NCBI GenBank assembly: GCA_002104935.1
Contig: MCGT01000010.1
Location: forward strand, 682,001-746,000
Length of the DNA stretch: 64,000 bases
Reading direction: 5' to 3'
Source of the DNA: Hesseltinella vesiculosa
Lineage: Eukaryota > Mucoromycota > Mucoromycetes > Mucorales > Cunninghamellaceae
In this document: in pieces, positions 37,520 to 47,524 of the stretch
Numbering within the stretch: the stretch's first letter is position 1
Layout: each line of letters starts with the position of its first letter
Made by a program: the position numbers and the translations under genes
The notes under the pieces: model-generated
What the model was told of the DNA's origin: nothing
The model's database searches: none
Seen by the model: only the letters and a program-made list of their open reading frames with translations

Positions 37520-38438
37520 GGTGCTTTTTTTTTGGTTGGAAAAAGAAGAGAGGAAAGAGAGTTTTTTTTTAATAAAATCATCTTTTCATTAATTCTGGCG
37601 GGGTCATTCCAAAAAAAGGTTGTCGTTTTTTTTTTCATTTCAAATTTTCTACAAATCTCCATGTTACACAAGTCTGCAACTCTGTCTTTGTGTGTTGTTT
37701 GTTTATCGACCCAGAAGCGTAACAGGATCTTCTTTTTATTGTTCCTGGTTTATTGGCGTTCGTTTGCTTTTCATACCCCAACCTCCAGTGATGGCATTTT
37801 TTTTTGTGGATGCTGAGTTTCTCACATGGGTGAAGACGTTATGTCTCTGTTTCCGTGTGACACGTGTTTTCGCTTCAAATGTAGACTTTTTCATTTCAAG
37901 CGGGGCTTTCGTTGTCAAAAATAACTGGCTTTGGCTTTTTTAATTAAATCTTTCACTCACTCCATTAAAATCTTTCACAGCAACATCATTTTCCTCCTTT
38001 GTTCATTTCTCTTCTATCCATTCTTCCCTTACAAACCGAGTGAAAGCTGTTCAACCCATGTTGCTTAAGCTTATGCTAAAGTGCTGGTCACGCATGCTGT
38101 ATTCTCATGAGCCATGCCTTTCCAGTGGTCCCATTTTTTTGTTACACACCCATCTTCCCATTTGCTGCAATGATGATCGTCACCTAAAATTGACTGTGTC
38201 ACTCAGTCCCTTGATTGCAAAAAAAATTGTGTGTGTAGGCGCCTTTTGCAGTACTGACTATCAAATGGGCAACTCACAGTACCTTCCTGACAGAGGCCAA
38301 GTTTCACACTTTTCTCCCCTGACAGCCGCCCTCGCCAGCTTTCATACTCTTCGCAACGGCAAAACATAGAATTCTAATTTCCGCTCAGGGCAAAAAATGC
38401 TGTCGTTTGCCATCACATTCACACGCTTTAAAAAATAA
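37520..38438. other. Spacer, RhoGAP promoter to CadD 3' end
   Basis: No gene is seen. The part nearest 37520 is A/T- and T-run-rich and serves as the RhoGAP upstream region. The rest is unremarkable AT-rich sequence marking the left edge of the accessory island. Confidence 0.5.
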
Positions 38439-39296
38439 CTAAATGGCTTGAGGTTTGGAAAATCTAAATGATTCAGGCGGTGTCTTACGGTATGTAAGAT
38501 AGGATGATAAAATAATGAATGATACTAGCAAAACAACAGTGATAATGGGTATGATAATCGATCCAGTATTTGAAGACGTGGATTGGTTGATTTTTTCTAT
38601 CGTCCATGGATAGCAGTCCGAGTTAATGATGATATACAATCCTAAACCAAGAAACAAGAAAGGAAGTACGAGATGCATGTATCTTTGCATTAATTTCTGT
38701 ATATATTCATGCTTCACTAGTAAATAACCAGCTAAGCACCATACGCCTAGTAATACAAGAAAGATGGCTATATAGATCCCAAGCTGCTCGCCGTTGGCCT
38801 GTGCAAACAAAGGAACATAGACACTAATATTGTCAGCACCATTGGAAAAGGTGATAGTTGCCACTTTTGCCACATTCCTTATTCTTGTCTTGTAATTCAC
38901 AGCAACTACTTCATCTTCATCTGCTTCTTTGCAAACAACCAATTCAATCAGCTTGGATAGAAATATGCATATAGGTATTAAACCAAGGAACCCAATTGGT
39001 GCCGTAGGCATGATAAAGGAAGCACCATAACCTAACAAGCTGATGGACACGATTGCTACGAAACCGATGTATTGCCCCAGCGTGATCTGAAACGGTGTTA
39101 TTGAAGATTTTGTCGATTTTGATTCCGAGTAGAAAGTGACTAGCACGAAGATGTCATCGATGTTAGTGATCGCAAAAGAGCCGCTTGCTGTTCCGATAGT
39201 CTTTCCAATATTCATGAGTTTTTGTAAAAGAAATGGGGATTCACAAAAACTGAAACACTTATACAAAAACAAAAAGAATAGATCACGAAATCTCAC
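38439..39296 (-). CDS. CadD-family cadmium resistance transporter
   Basis: A single uninterrupted exon. The start is either the first Met (285 residues) or, more likely, Met28 at 39215 (MNIGKTIGTASGSFAITNID, 258 residues), where homology-like sequence begins. Features of the Cad family (cadmium resistance transporter, mainly Firmicutes) are the opening ASGSFAITNIDDIFVLVTFYS, LGQYIGFVAIVSISLLGYG, and ATITFSNGADNISVYVPLFA with conserved N-x-D pairs, plus hydrophobic segments totalling about six, including one near the C terminus. The predicted role is export or sequestration of Cd2+ or a related cation. It is AT-rich, intronless and lies beside transposons, unlike the intron-rich neighbours, which suggests horizontal acquisition or retroposition. 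Confidence 0.85.
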   Translation of the reverse strand: MRFRDLFFLFLYKCFSFCESPFLLQKLMNIGKTIGTASGSFAITNIDDIFVLVTFYSESKSTKSSITPFQITLGQYIGFVAIVSISLLGYGASFIMPTAPIGFLGLIPICIFLSKLIELVVCKEADEDEVVAVNYKTRIRNVAKVATITFSNGADNISVYVPLFAQANGEQLGIYIAIFLVLLGVWCLAGYLLVKHEYIQKLMQRYMHLVLPFLFLGLGLYIIINSDCYPWTIEKINQSTSSNTGSIIIPIITVVLLVSFIILSSYLTYRKTPPESFRFSKPQAI

Positions 39297-40177
39297 GTTT
39301 CAATTTTTTCATTTGGCTAGTGCCTGCAGTTTAACATGTGAGTTTTTTTCCAAAAATGAATGTTGATCACAAACGACATCGATTTTGATTGGGTAGCGAC
39401 AGTCTTTTTGATCATGTGCGACATTGCTTGTTGGACGCAAGACCATTTTTGCCACTTCCAAAGGACCTACATTTTTGAGCTACTTTTGTCAAGCCAAGCT
39501 GAGGAGAGTGACATTGAAACAGGAACGACATCAAAAGAAGATATTACCAGCATTGGAACCGTTTGTAAAGGGTGACATTGACTTTTGGATTACTTTTTAA
39601 TATCGAGGTTTAAGTGACCAGCAGTAAAACTTGATCATGCATGATCGGCCAATGCGGAGATTGATTTGAACCACCAAATCTTTTCGTTTTAATTCTGAAA
39701 AAAAAAAGCAAAGGATACATAGCACTTTTGAGTGATCGGATCAATCTGATATTTTGTAAGGGTACACACATGCATGAATGATAATGATACTAAAAAAAGC
39801 AGGTCGATCGGTGAAGGCCGCCCAGCCAACTTTTGATCATTTTCGTTTTGTCATCTCCGGTTCCCCCGCTAAAAAAATTGAAAAATCGGTCATTTTGGTC
39901 AGGGTTCCCCCAGGCGACCTGATCAAAAATCGTAGTGAAAATTTGCTCTAAATTAATTCTTGTAGCGAAAAGGGTGTTTGTTTTTTATTATTTGCAGATG
40001 GCGAGCTTTTTTGTGGATGCGAGCAGCGTTTAGGTTGCCACCTACTACATGAAGACAAATAAATGCATGCCGCTTATGCTTGCTGTCCATTTTATTTTTT
40101 GAGTTTGTCTTTTTTTTTGCCTCACAAAATTGTCGTTCGTCGAAAAATAAAGTAGCTTTTTATTCGTAAGATTCAAA
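39297..40177. other. CadD upstream region with dispersed repeat
   Basis: Contains the CadD promoter and dispersed repeat copy A (39495-39975). The short plus-strand frame at 39360-39575 ends in the repeat's coding remnant (EESDIETGTTSKED). No functional gene is seen. Confidence 0.6.
39495..39975 (+). repeat. Dispersed repeat, copy A
   Basis: About 480 bp aligned by eye with 55415-55885 in the same orientation and with 25850-26200 inverted. Shared blocks include GACATTGAAACAGG, AGCACTTTTGAGT/CACTTTTGAGT, ATGCATGAATGAT, CAGCCAACTTTTGAT, GAAAAATCG, a G/C-rich palindromic core (CAGGGTTCCCCCAGGCGACC) and TTGCTCTAAAT. A frame reading ESDIETG.TSKE....GT.CK is shared with copy B, suggesting descent from the end of a coding mobile element. 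Confidence 0.8.
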
Positions 40178-41551
40178 TTATTCTCTTATGCAGTCGTCAA
40201 AGCGAGAAACTGATTGCCTAGCATACCCAAGTAGGTTTTGGTGCGTCACCTTCATACAGGCCTCGTTGATTCGTTCAGTCAGCTTCTCATCTTCTCGCAT
40301 TCGGTCCCTACGGACATGGCTTTTCAATTGCGCCCAGAATTGCTCAATTGGGTTAAGCTCAGGTGAGTAGGGAGGGAGATACACGCAATGGTAACCTCGC
40401 TTCTCGACCAAAGCGTTGATTGCTTTAGAAATGTGGATAGGGGCGTTGTCCATCACCAAAAAATAGCCCTTGAATTCGTCGTGCTTGTCCATAACATCCA
40501 TGACGCTTTCAAGAAAGAGCAAGTAGTGATCTTTGGTTGTGCCTTTGGCGGGAGGTTTTTTTTTCCCGCTCTCTTCCAGCTTGCGTTTTTTCAATTGGTA
40601 GGGCAAGGGCTTGCGAATGGAAACTTGAACGATTCCCGCTGTGCAAATTGCACCAAGGATTGTATAGGTTTTAGCCCTGGTTGTGCGGACAGAAACTACA
40701 GGAGTCGTCCCTTTCTTTGACCAGCCAGATGATCGACGCAGATGGATGCTAAACGCTGCTTCGTCTATGAAAATGCAATTGGAAAGGTAGTCCATATTCG
40801 TCTCTTCTTGCATATGCTTGACCCATTCATAGCGCGCTTCGATTGCTTCAGGAGAATCCCGAGCTTCGGCGTACAGCTCCACCTTCTTAAACGTCATCTT
40901 CATTTCGTGCTTGAGGAAATTGTTTACAGCTGACCGCTTAATTTCCAGACCGACAAAATCCTTGGTCAACCCGTCTGTCGCTTCATCAATTGTTGCTGTT
41001 GGGTTATCGTCGAATAGGGCTATCAAATAAGCCTTATGGTTCTCGTTCAATATCGGCTTTCTTCCTCCGTGTTGCTTCCTCATGAGACCCTCATCACCAT
41101 GTTTTCGAAAAGCTTCCACCCACCGCTGGGCTGTGCGAGGCACCTTGAGTCCATACTTTGCAGCAATAACTGTGGTTGGTATTTGGGGTTTTTCCAGGCA
41201 CTCGTCAACGATGATCTTCTTGAATTCATATGAATAGTGCTCTCCTTTTTTTTGGTGTCCTGTTTTCTGTTTGGAAGGCTGCTCTGGCTTCACGTCAGTC
41301 TCAGGAACAGGGGCAATTTGCTGCTGCATGTGCTGCCGGTGGTCGTCGAACGACGTGATCCCCTCGACTTCCATCTTGACATCCTCAGCAGCCACAATGT
41401 CCATGGCATCGTCACCATGCTCATTAAGCACATGTCCGTTACCATCATCATATATAAACTGAAATGGCATCACAGAAAAAAAAACTCGTCGAGACAAAGT
41501 GAAAACATCAAAAGAGGAAGAATCTGACAATTTGAAAACCAAGGGCGACAT
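40178..41551 (-). mobile_element. Tc1/mariner-superfamily DD34E transposase (intact ORF)
   Basis: An intronless 457-codon frame. The N-terminal 80 residues are acidic/Gln-rich. Then comes a helix-turn-helix region (YSYEFKKIIVDECLEKPQIPTTVIAAKYGLKVPRTAQRWVEAF, split as homeodomain-like and paired-like helices). A DDE_3 catalytic domain follows with FIDEAAF, LVMDNAPIH and SPELNPIEQFW. Thirty-four residues separate the second Asp from the Glu. All three acidic residues are present and there is no internal stop, so the protein could be active. A second Met (MPFQFIYDDG) is a possible start. I could not find convincing terminal inverted repeats in the flanks, so the element boundaries are unknown. 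Confidence 0.92.
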
Positions 41552-41636
41552 TTCGCCATTCCCAAGGCGACATTTCTAAAATCTGTGTGTGACAATAATT
41601 TTTATCAAAACGACGGTTGAAATTGGGTTGACAGTA

Positions 41637-42407
41637 CACTCTTTCCATGAATAAGTGGCGGCTCACCTGGAAGACGGATTGCGGACTTTGGATTTCCGAG
41701 TGTCGCACAAGCCAAGACAAATTTGGCGCAACTTTTTTTTTTTTTTGACAGGATGACCAAAAGCATAATGTCGCATTTTGAGAAAGTTGCCTTTTTCTAC
41801 GATCCTTGGTGCTTGTGCTTCTGGTGTTGTTCAAATCAGCATGAGAAGTCCGCCTACAGGGAACAAAAAAGCAAACTTGATCAAGTTACCTACAAACACA
41901 TTGGCATCGGCACAAACACTCATCACTACATCGCCTTGTTGAATGAGGTCATGAAACTATGGACCAACCTCCAGAATTTGAGGGCTGCTATTTGGTGATG
42001 GACAATGCACCAAGTCATCAATCCAAGGCCATCGATACTTTCATCAGGAATCGTGGGTATCGATGCATGCATCTTCCAACCTATTCCCCTGAGCTCGATC
42101 CGATTGAGCAGTTCGGGTCGGCCGCATCGTCAAAGCGGCGTGTAATGATGTTTCTATCAAGGATCTGCATGGCTTTATCAGTAATTCTTCTCCCCGCATC
42201 ATTGACTGCTTCCATAGGACCCCTATGTAGTTGTATTTAAGTAACAGTTTGTCGCACGACAAGTCTATTACGACACGAAAAAAAAATATCTACGACAAAA
42301 AAAAAAAAAAGTTGCGCCAAATTTGTCTTGGCTTGTGCGACACCAGGGAAATCCAAAGTCCGCCACCTGTCTTCCAGGAGAGCCGCCACTTATTCATGGA
42401 AACGCTG
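41637..42407 (+). mobile_element. 771-bp non-autonomous Tc1-like element with ~110-bp TIRs
   Basis: Left arm 41637-41745 and right arm 42290-42407 are inverted copies: TTTCCATGAATAAGTGGCGG near the left tip matches its complement near the right tip. GTTGCGCCAAATTTGTCTTG and GGACTTTGGATTTCC also pair. TA dinucleotides flank both ends (41635-41636, 42408-42409), the Tc1/mariner target. Inside is a plus-strand transposase remnant: YKHIGIGTNTHHYIALLNEVMK, a frameshift, then CYLVMDNAPSHQSKAIDTF and YSPELDPIEQF. The N-terminal DNA-binding part and first Asp region are gone. It belongs to a different subfamily from the intact neighbour. Confidence 0.85.
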
Positions 42408-42535
42408 TACAAAAATCGCTTGCCCAAAGAAAAAAAAAAAAACTAAAAGCATCGAGACTTGGTCATCTGAGCGGTCTGTCCAAAAAATGCAATGAACAAT
42501 TTCGACATCGTCATCCTGACCGCATTAAACACGTG

Positions 42536-42800
42536 TTATCTGAATAAGAAAATGACAATGTTGTCTGAAAAAGAAAATGACAATGTTGTCTGAAAAAGAA
42601 AGCGACAATGTTGGCTGAAAAAGAAATCGACAATGTTGGCTGAAAAAGAAAGCGACAATGTTGGCTGAAAAAGAAAGCGACAATGTTGGCTGAAAAAGAA
42701 AGCGACAATGTTGGCTGAAAAAGAAAGCGACAATGTTGTCTGAAAAGAAAACGACAATGTTGTCGATTCTGACTTGAAAAAGAAAGCGACAATATTGTCT
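42536..42800. repeat. 25-bp minisatellite, about 10-11 copies
   Basis: The unit is close to TGTTGGCTGAAAAAGAAAGC followed by GACAA. Period 25 is shown by the protein translation repeating every 25 residues (75 nt) in all frames. Variants differ at GTC/GGC and AATG/AGCG positions, and the last units contain single-base indels. It lies between the Tc1-like element and the long-inverted-repeat element. Confidence 0.92.
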
Positions 42801-43297
42801 TTTCGAACGGACACTTCATCTACTGCTTTTTGTCTTTGTCATCCACCCACCAGCGACTTCCATCCATCTGTGAAAAGGTACATGAAAAGTGTCACTTACC
42901 AGTCATGCCACATTACTATTCACGAAGCCGCAAGGACACCATCGCCTAACGCAAGGATGCAGTCCAACCTTGGCTGATGGCTGGAGTCGACTTTATAACG
43001 GCGTCATTGTTGGCAAGTCAATGGCCTAACCTCCTACTCTCCATCACATAGAGAACTAGGCAGTGAGCCTGTGCTCACAAGCCAAACTCTAAGCCTGCCT
43101 TATTTTAACCAACAGGTTGCCTTCAAAGAATCGTACTGTGCTCTTGCTGGTTTATTAAAAATCTATTTTCAAAAATCAATATGACGCCATGCATTTGTTG
43201 TAACCGCTAGACTCAGCTCTCGAATCCTCGGTCGAATGCCCTTGGAGCGAGACCTTGGAGACCAATGTTGAAGGAGGTGTGAGAAAAAGAAGACGGG

Positions 43298-43333
<36 letters not shown>

Positions 43334-43354
43334 GCAGGGCGGGTTTTTATTTGC
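42801..43354. other. Sequence between minisatellite and long-inverted-repeat element
   Basis: No gene is seen. It ends in a 34-nt poly(A) run at about 43298-43331, close to the left tip of the inverted-repeat element. Confidence 0.5.
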
Positions 43355-44652
43355 TGACGGTTAGTTGAGCCCTGACCGGTTGGGTGGCCAAGCCTAGAAT
43401 TGTAAAAACATCGACTTTTTGATCTAGGTTAGATTTTGACTTTTATTTGAAACCACAGATAGAAGATATATTTTGTAGGTGGCAGCTTGATTTTCAGAAG
43501 GATTGAATAACAATTGCAAACTTTCACCCATGACGACGGGTGAATAGGTGCATTTCCCGATTTGGAAGAAAAAGGTCAAGACAAAAAATGGCAGAGTGAG
43601 CGAGTGACGAGAGGTAAAAAGGAACGCAGGACTATTCGACGTAGAGGAAGGGTCAGTGAGAAAATTCATAGTTTTACGAGAGTTGTACAATGACTGGTTA
43701 AGGAGATATGGCTAGGATAGCCTGTGGACTTGTAAGCGGAAAATGGCCAAAGTCGGTAGGTCAGTGAAGGGGATGACAGATTTTGTGCACAAGTGATGCT
43801 TGGCAAATGGAAAGTGAATACCGCATGGTTGCCACTGAGAACGTTGGAACAGTGTCTATTGATGATACCATCACTGCTGAAGGGGGAAAAAAAAAGAGGT
43901 AGGTTAAAAACGTCCTGGTTTTTTTTTTTTTTTTTTTTTTTACACGATTTCGCTGTCTGGCGGCAATCTTTTGAGATCGAACCGAATTTGATGACATGGC
44001 AAATGTATTTCATTTTCGAGCAAATGGATGGAACATTTATACGCAACTTTGACACCAAAAGTTGCGCAGCTCATCAACGACAGGATCATGACGATGTCCT
44101 AGACAAAGCGAGAGTGGTGGTCACAAGACATATCATCATCCGTCGCTGTAGGGTTGGCAATGATATCGTTGGCCATAACATCAAGCTTTTACGAAACAAG
44201 AACCATACCAAGTTTGCGTACAAACTCTGGCACGCGCCTTCTCTGACCAACCTCTTTTGCTTTTTCCTCCGCTTACAAGCCCACAGACTTTCCTAGCCAT
44301 ATCTCCTCAACCAATCATTGTACAACTCTCGTAAAACTATGCATTTTCTCACTGACCCTTCCTCTACGTCGAACAGTCCTGCGTTCCTTTTTACCTCTCG
44401 TCACTCGCTCACTCTGCCATTTTTTGTCTTGACCTTTTTCTTTCCAAATCGGGAAATGCACCTATTCACCCGTCGTCATGGGTGAAAGTTTGCAATTGTT
44501 ATTCAATCCTTTTGAAAACCAGGCCGTCACCTACAAAATATATCTTCTATCTGTGGTTTCAATGAAAAGTCAAAATCTAACCTAGATCAAAAAGTCAATG
44601 TTTTCATAATTCTAAGCTTGGCCAATAGTCAAGGCTCAGCTAAGTGGTCAGA
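43355..44652. mobile_element. 1.3-kb foldback-like element with ~390-bp inverted arms
   Basis: Left arm 43355-43760 and right arm about 44255-44652 are reverse complements with roughly 90 percent identity by eye. Paired blocks include GTACAACTCTCGTAAAACTAT, CTGACCCTTCCTCTACGTCG, GTCTTGACCTTTTTC, CGTCGTCATGGGTGAAAGTT and TAACCTAGATCAAAAAGTC. The loop (43761-44254) has no recognisable protein. I read it as a foldback or long-TIR non-autonomous DNA element. No target duplication could be fixed. Confidence 0.85.
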
Positions 44653-44929
44653 CAATGTCCGACATGGTTTTCTTTTTTCAGCCAAAAAAAAAAAAGGGAC
44701 CTCCACCTCCAAACTGCTCAGGCTGATCGCCTTTGGTGAGAATTGACCAGTGTTACTGTAAAAATCACAACCCTCCTCGATCACTTTCTCCAGAGCTAGA
44801 CCAAGCTTTCTCCTGCCCAAACTTGCCTGCCGTAAGCTGCCCAGCCTCTAACAATTTTCTCTTTTTTGCCTGGGATTTGGAAGTCCCAAAACATAATCCT
44901 GACAAAGTTGGCTGGGCATCCGTGTGTCA

Positions 44930-45740
44930 CATACCAATACAGTTAATATCATTTAAACTTATACAAATGAAATTGGGGTTTTCGAAAAATACAAGTTATT
45001 AGTTTGTGTTTATTGCTTTATTGGCATTTCCGTGTAGCATAAATGACCAAAAAGAGTGACACAAAAAGTGCGTTTTTTTAATTTGGCTCAGAAGAGGGGG
45101 AAAAAATCAGATTTTTTTTTTGCTTCAATCAGCTTTTGATTGTTGACTTTAGTTCTGAGGCAAATTTTCCCAATACAATCGACAGTTTCATTTCCGTTTC
45201 AGCATTGCATTCATGGTGTTGTTGACAAGCATGGCAAAGTGATGAAGGTCCTCGATTGATGTGCTTGCACGGTAGACTCATCGTCCGCGCCAATGCCCTC
45301 TTCCGATTACTTCTCTTCTGTGTCTATGTCAAAACGATGGCTGATACCATCAGCATTCTCGTTCTCCAAGTTGAACAAAAACATCAAATCGGTGGCTGTA
45401 ACGTCTTTGCCAGTATCCCAGGGCATTGGGAAGGCTAAGCTGTCAATGTCAATTTCACTGGCAGAGGCAATATCGTCCATGATGCCTTTCGGGAGTCCGG
45501 CATTTCTGAGCCTTGCGATAGTGGCGTCCGTTGACTGAGTCATGCCTTCAGTGCTGGTCATTTCTTCGCGATCTAGTGATATTAGCACCGTCGGAGGAGG
45601 CTTCAAAAATTCCTGTTTTTACGAAGCAGCTCTTCATGGCCGCAGGCGTGACATCGTTCCACGCCATTTTTGCAATGAAAATTGCTGTTTTGCATTGTTT
45701 TTGTAAGGTAACTCCCTTTCATATTCTTCCTGAGAGGGCT
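44930..45740 (-). repeat. Pogo/Tigger fragment pair, left arm
   Basis: Reverse complement matches 46630-47345 (right arm) from AAGAATATGAAAGG through AAAATGGCGTGGAACGATGT, GGCATGACTCAGTCAACGGA, GCCTTCCCAATGCCCTGGGA to TATAAGTTTAA-TGATATT. The encoded peptide (TQSTDATIARLRNAGLPKGI, AFPMPWDTGKDV, NLENENADGISHRFD) is the C-terminal tail of a transposase in both arms. The arms differ by substitutions and small indels, so they are not a recent perfect inversion. Confidence 0.85.
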
Positions 45741-46115
45741 TTCTGCAGCGCCAAGGTCATGCTCCATGAGCTTTTTGCTGATAAAAATAAAATAAAAAGT
45801 GAGTCACTTGGCATCACACACCAGCCATTTTTACCAATAATGCCGTTTAAACGACTGGATGATACCAGCATCAAGATGTTGGTACTGGCTGGTCGTGTTA
45901 AGAGGTAAAAATGTTATTTCGACATTTCCAAGGCACTTTTTCAGCTCATCATCGATTTTATGAATTGGAGCATTGTCCAAGATGAGGAAGCATTTTTGAC
46001 CACGGTGTCTTTTGTCAATTTTTGAACATTTTTCCACAATGCAGTGCCGGAACACATCACTGGTCATCCAGGCTTTTTGGTTTCTGTAAACCCAGTTACC
46101 GGCGTGTCCATATGG
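45190..46115 (-). pseudogene. Pogo/Tigger-like (DDE_1, CENP-B type) transposase pseudogene
   Basis: On the minus strand, YGHAGNWVYRNQKAWMTSD leads to KCFLILDNAPIHKIDDELK and ITFLPLNTTSQYQHLDAGII, the catalytic core of DDE_1 transposases with the second Asp in LDNAP and the third acidic position in HLDAG. SFKRHYW is followed by a stop and frame breaks. The tail resumes with AWNDVTPAAMKSCFVKTGIF, another frameshift, and the TQSTDATIARLRN region. The N-terminal HTH and first Asp are missing. It is non-functional. Confidence 0.88.
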
Positions 46116-46629
46116 CTGACCGTGACAATTTTAAAATCGGTGTTTAAAACCCAAAATTGATGTCAGATCGTATGAACCATCTAGTCAACTACTTGCGCGC
46201 AGGAAATAAAAAAAAAAGCACGGCGATGGTATACAAAGGTACAGAAGATTTCGAAAAAAAATTAGAGGTGCAAATACTCTCCTAGAAAAAATCTGAAAGG
46301 AAAATTGATGTACAAAAAAAAAAATCTGCTCTAGTTCACTTGGATTAAGCTTGGGTATGTTGTTTTAAGGACAGAGTGAGCTCATCTCGAAAAAAAAATT
46401 GGTCTCCAGGACACGCTTTAAACCCGTCAAAGTCTGAAAAGGCAATTGCGGGGGACGGAAACCAAGTCATCCCAGGTTCGAAAAAAAACCCATATTTAGA
46501 CATAGCAAGAAAAGTGTAATGTTTAAGCAAATACTTGCCTTCAATGGTAATGAATATAATTGTGAGCGATATATTTTTCTTTATATGGGTGGTGGATTTT
46601 TTGAAAAAATACTTTCTGACCCTCTCTTA
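46116..46629. other. AT-rich spacer between pogo fragments
   Basis: No gene is seen; several A runs and no coherent ORF. It may contain highly decayed 5' parts of the same elements. Confidence 0.5.
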
Positions 46630-47345
46630 GCAAGAATATGAAAGGAAGAGGCCTTTACAAAATCAATGCGAGGACAGCCATTTTCATTGCAAAAATGGCG
46701 TGGAACGATGTCACGCCCGTGACCATTAAGAACTTCTTCATAACAACGGGACTTTTTGAAGCCCCTCCTCCGGCATTGCTGGGATCACTGGAACGCGAAC
46801 AAATAGCCAGCACTCACGGCATGACTCAGTCAACGGATGCTACTATCGCAAGACTCAGAAATGCCGGACTCCCGAAAGGCATCATTGACGACATTACCTC
46901 TGCCAGTGAAATTGACCATGACAGCTTTGCCTTCCCAATGCCCTGGGATACTGGCAAAGATGTTACAGTTAACGATTTGATGTTCTTATTCAACTTGGAG
47001 AACGAGAATGCTGATGGTATCAGCCATCGTTTTGACATGGATACAGAAAAGAAGCAACTGGAAGAAGTCGTTGGCACGGACGATGAGCCGACAGCCACAT
47101 CAATCATGGACCTTCATCACTTTGCCATGCTTGTCAACAACACTGTGAATGCAATTCCATTCAACACTGAAACTGAAATGGAACTGTCTATTATATTGGG
47201 CAAAGTTGCCTCAACCATCAGAAGCAGATCGAAGCAAAAAAAAGTTTCTGATTTTTTCCGCCCTTCTGAGCCAAACCACTTTTATTTTTTCGAAAATCCC
47301 AAATCCATTTTTATAAGTTTAATGATATTGAATGTAGCTCCATGT
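46630..47345 (+). pseudogene. Pogo/Tigger transposase C-terminal fragment, right arm
   Basis: An uninterrupted plus-strand frame of about 225 codons reads MAWNDVTPVTIKNFFITTGL, TQSTDATIARLRNAGLPKGI, MPWDTGKDVTVNDLMFLF and ends with KVSDFFRPSEP, the tail of a pogo/Tigger transposase. The whole catalytic domain is absent upstream, so it is a fragment despite the open frame. It is the inverted partner of the left arm at 44930-45740. Confidence 0.82.
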
Positions 47346-47524
47346 CTCGTTACTGCGTTTGGTTCAACATCTTATGACGATCTGGTTGCACTCTACAGAA
47401 TAGGACCTAACCAATTTTTTTTATTGTTACGAAAGAGCAAAGGAGGCTATGGATATGAAGGTGAGGGAGGAGGAACAAAAAAAAAGTACAACATGGGAAT
47501 AAAGGCGAGTGGTGGTATTTTTTT

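Noticed and set aside
37532..37943. Overlapping Phe/Cys-rich plus-strand ORFs
   Set aside because: Translations of the T-rich RhoGAP upstream region; no coherent protein.
42536..42800. Possible CRISPR array
   Set aside because: The units are contiguous without unique spacers, and the genome is eukaryotic.
42511..42819. Two 90-100 residue minus-strand ORFs with repeated CRFLFQ units
   Set aside because: They are translations of the 25-bp minisatellite, open only because of its composition.
43195..43270. tRNA-like text (GAATCC...GGTCGAATGCCC)
   Set aside because: No complete cloverleaf can be drawn: acceptor and anticodon stems do not pair.
43793..44296. 167-codon ORF inside the foldback element
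   Set aside because: It crosses a long T run encoding poly-Phe and resembles no protein; not a credible gene.
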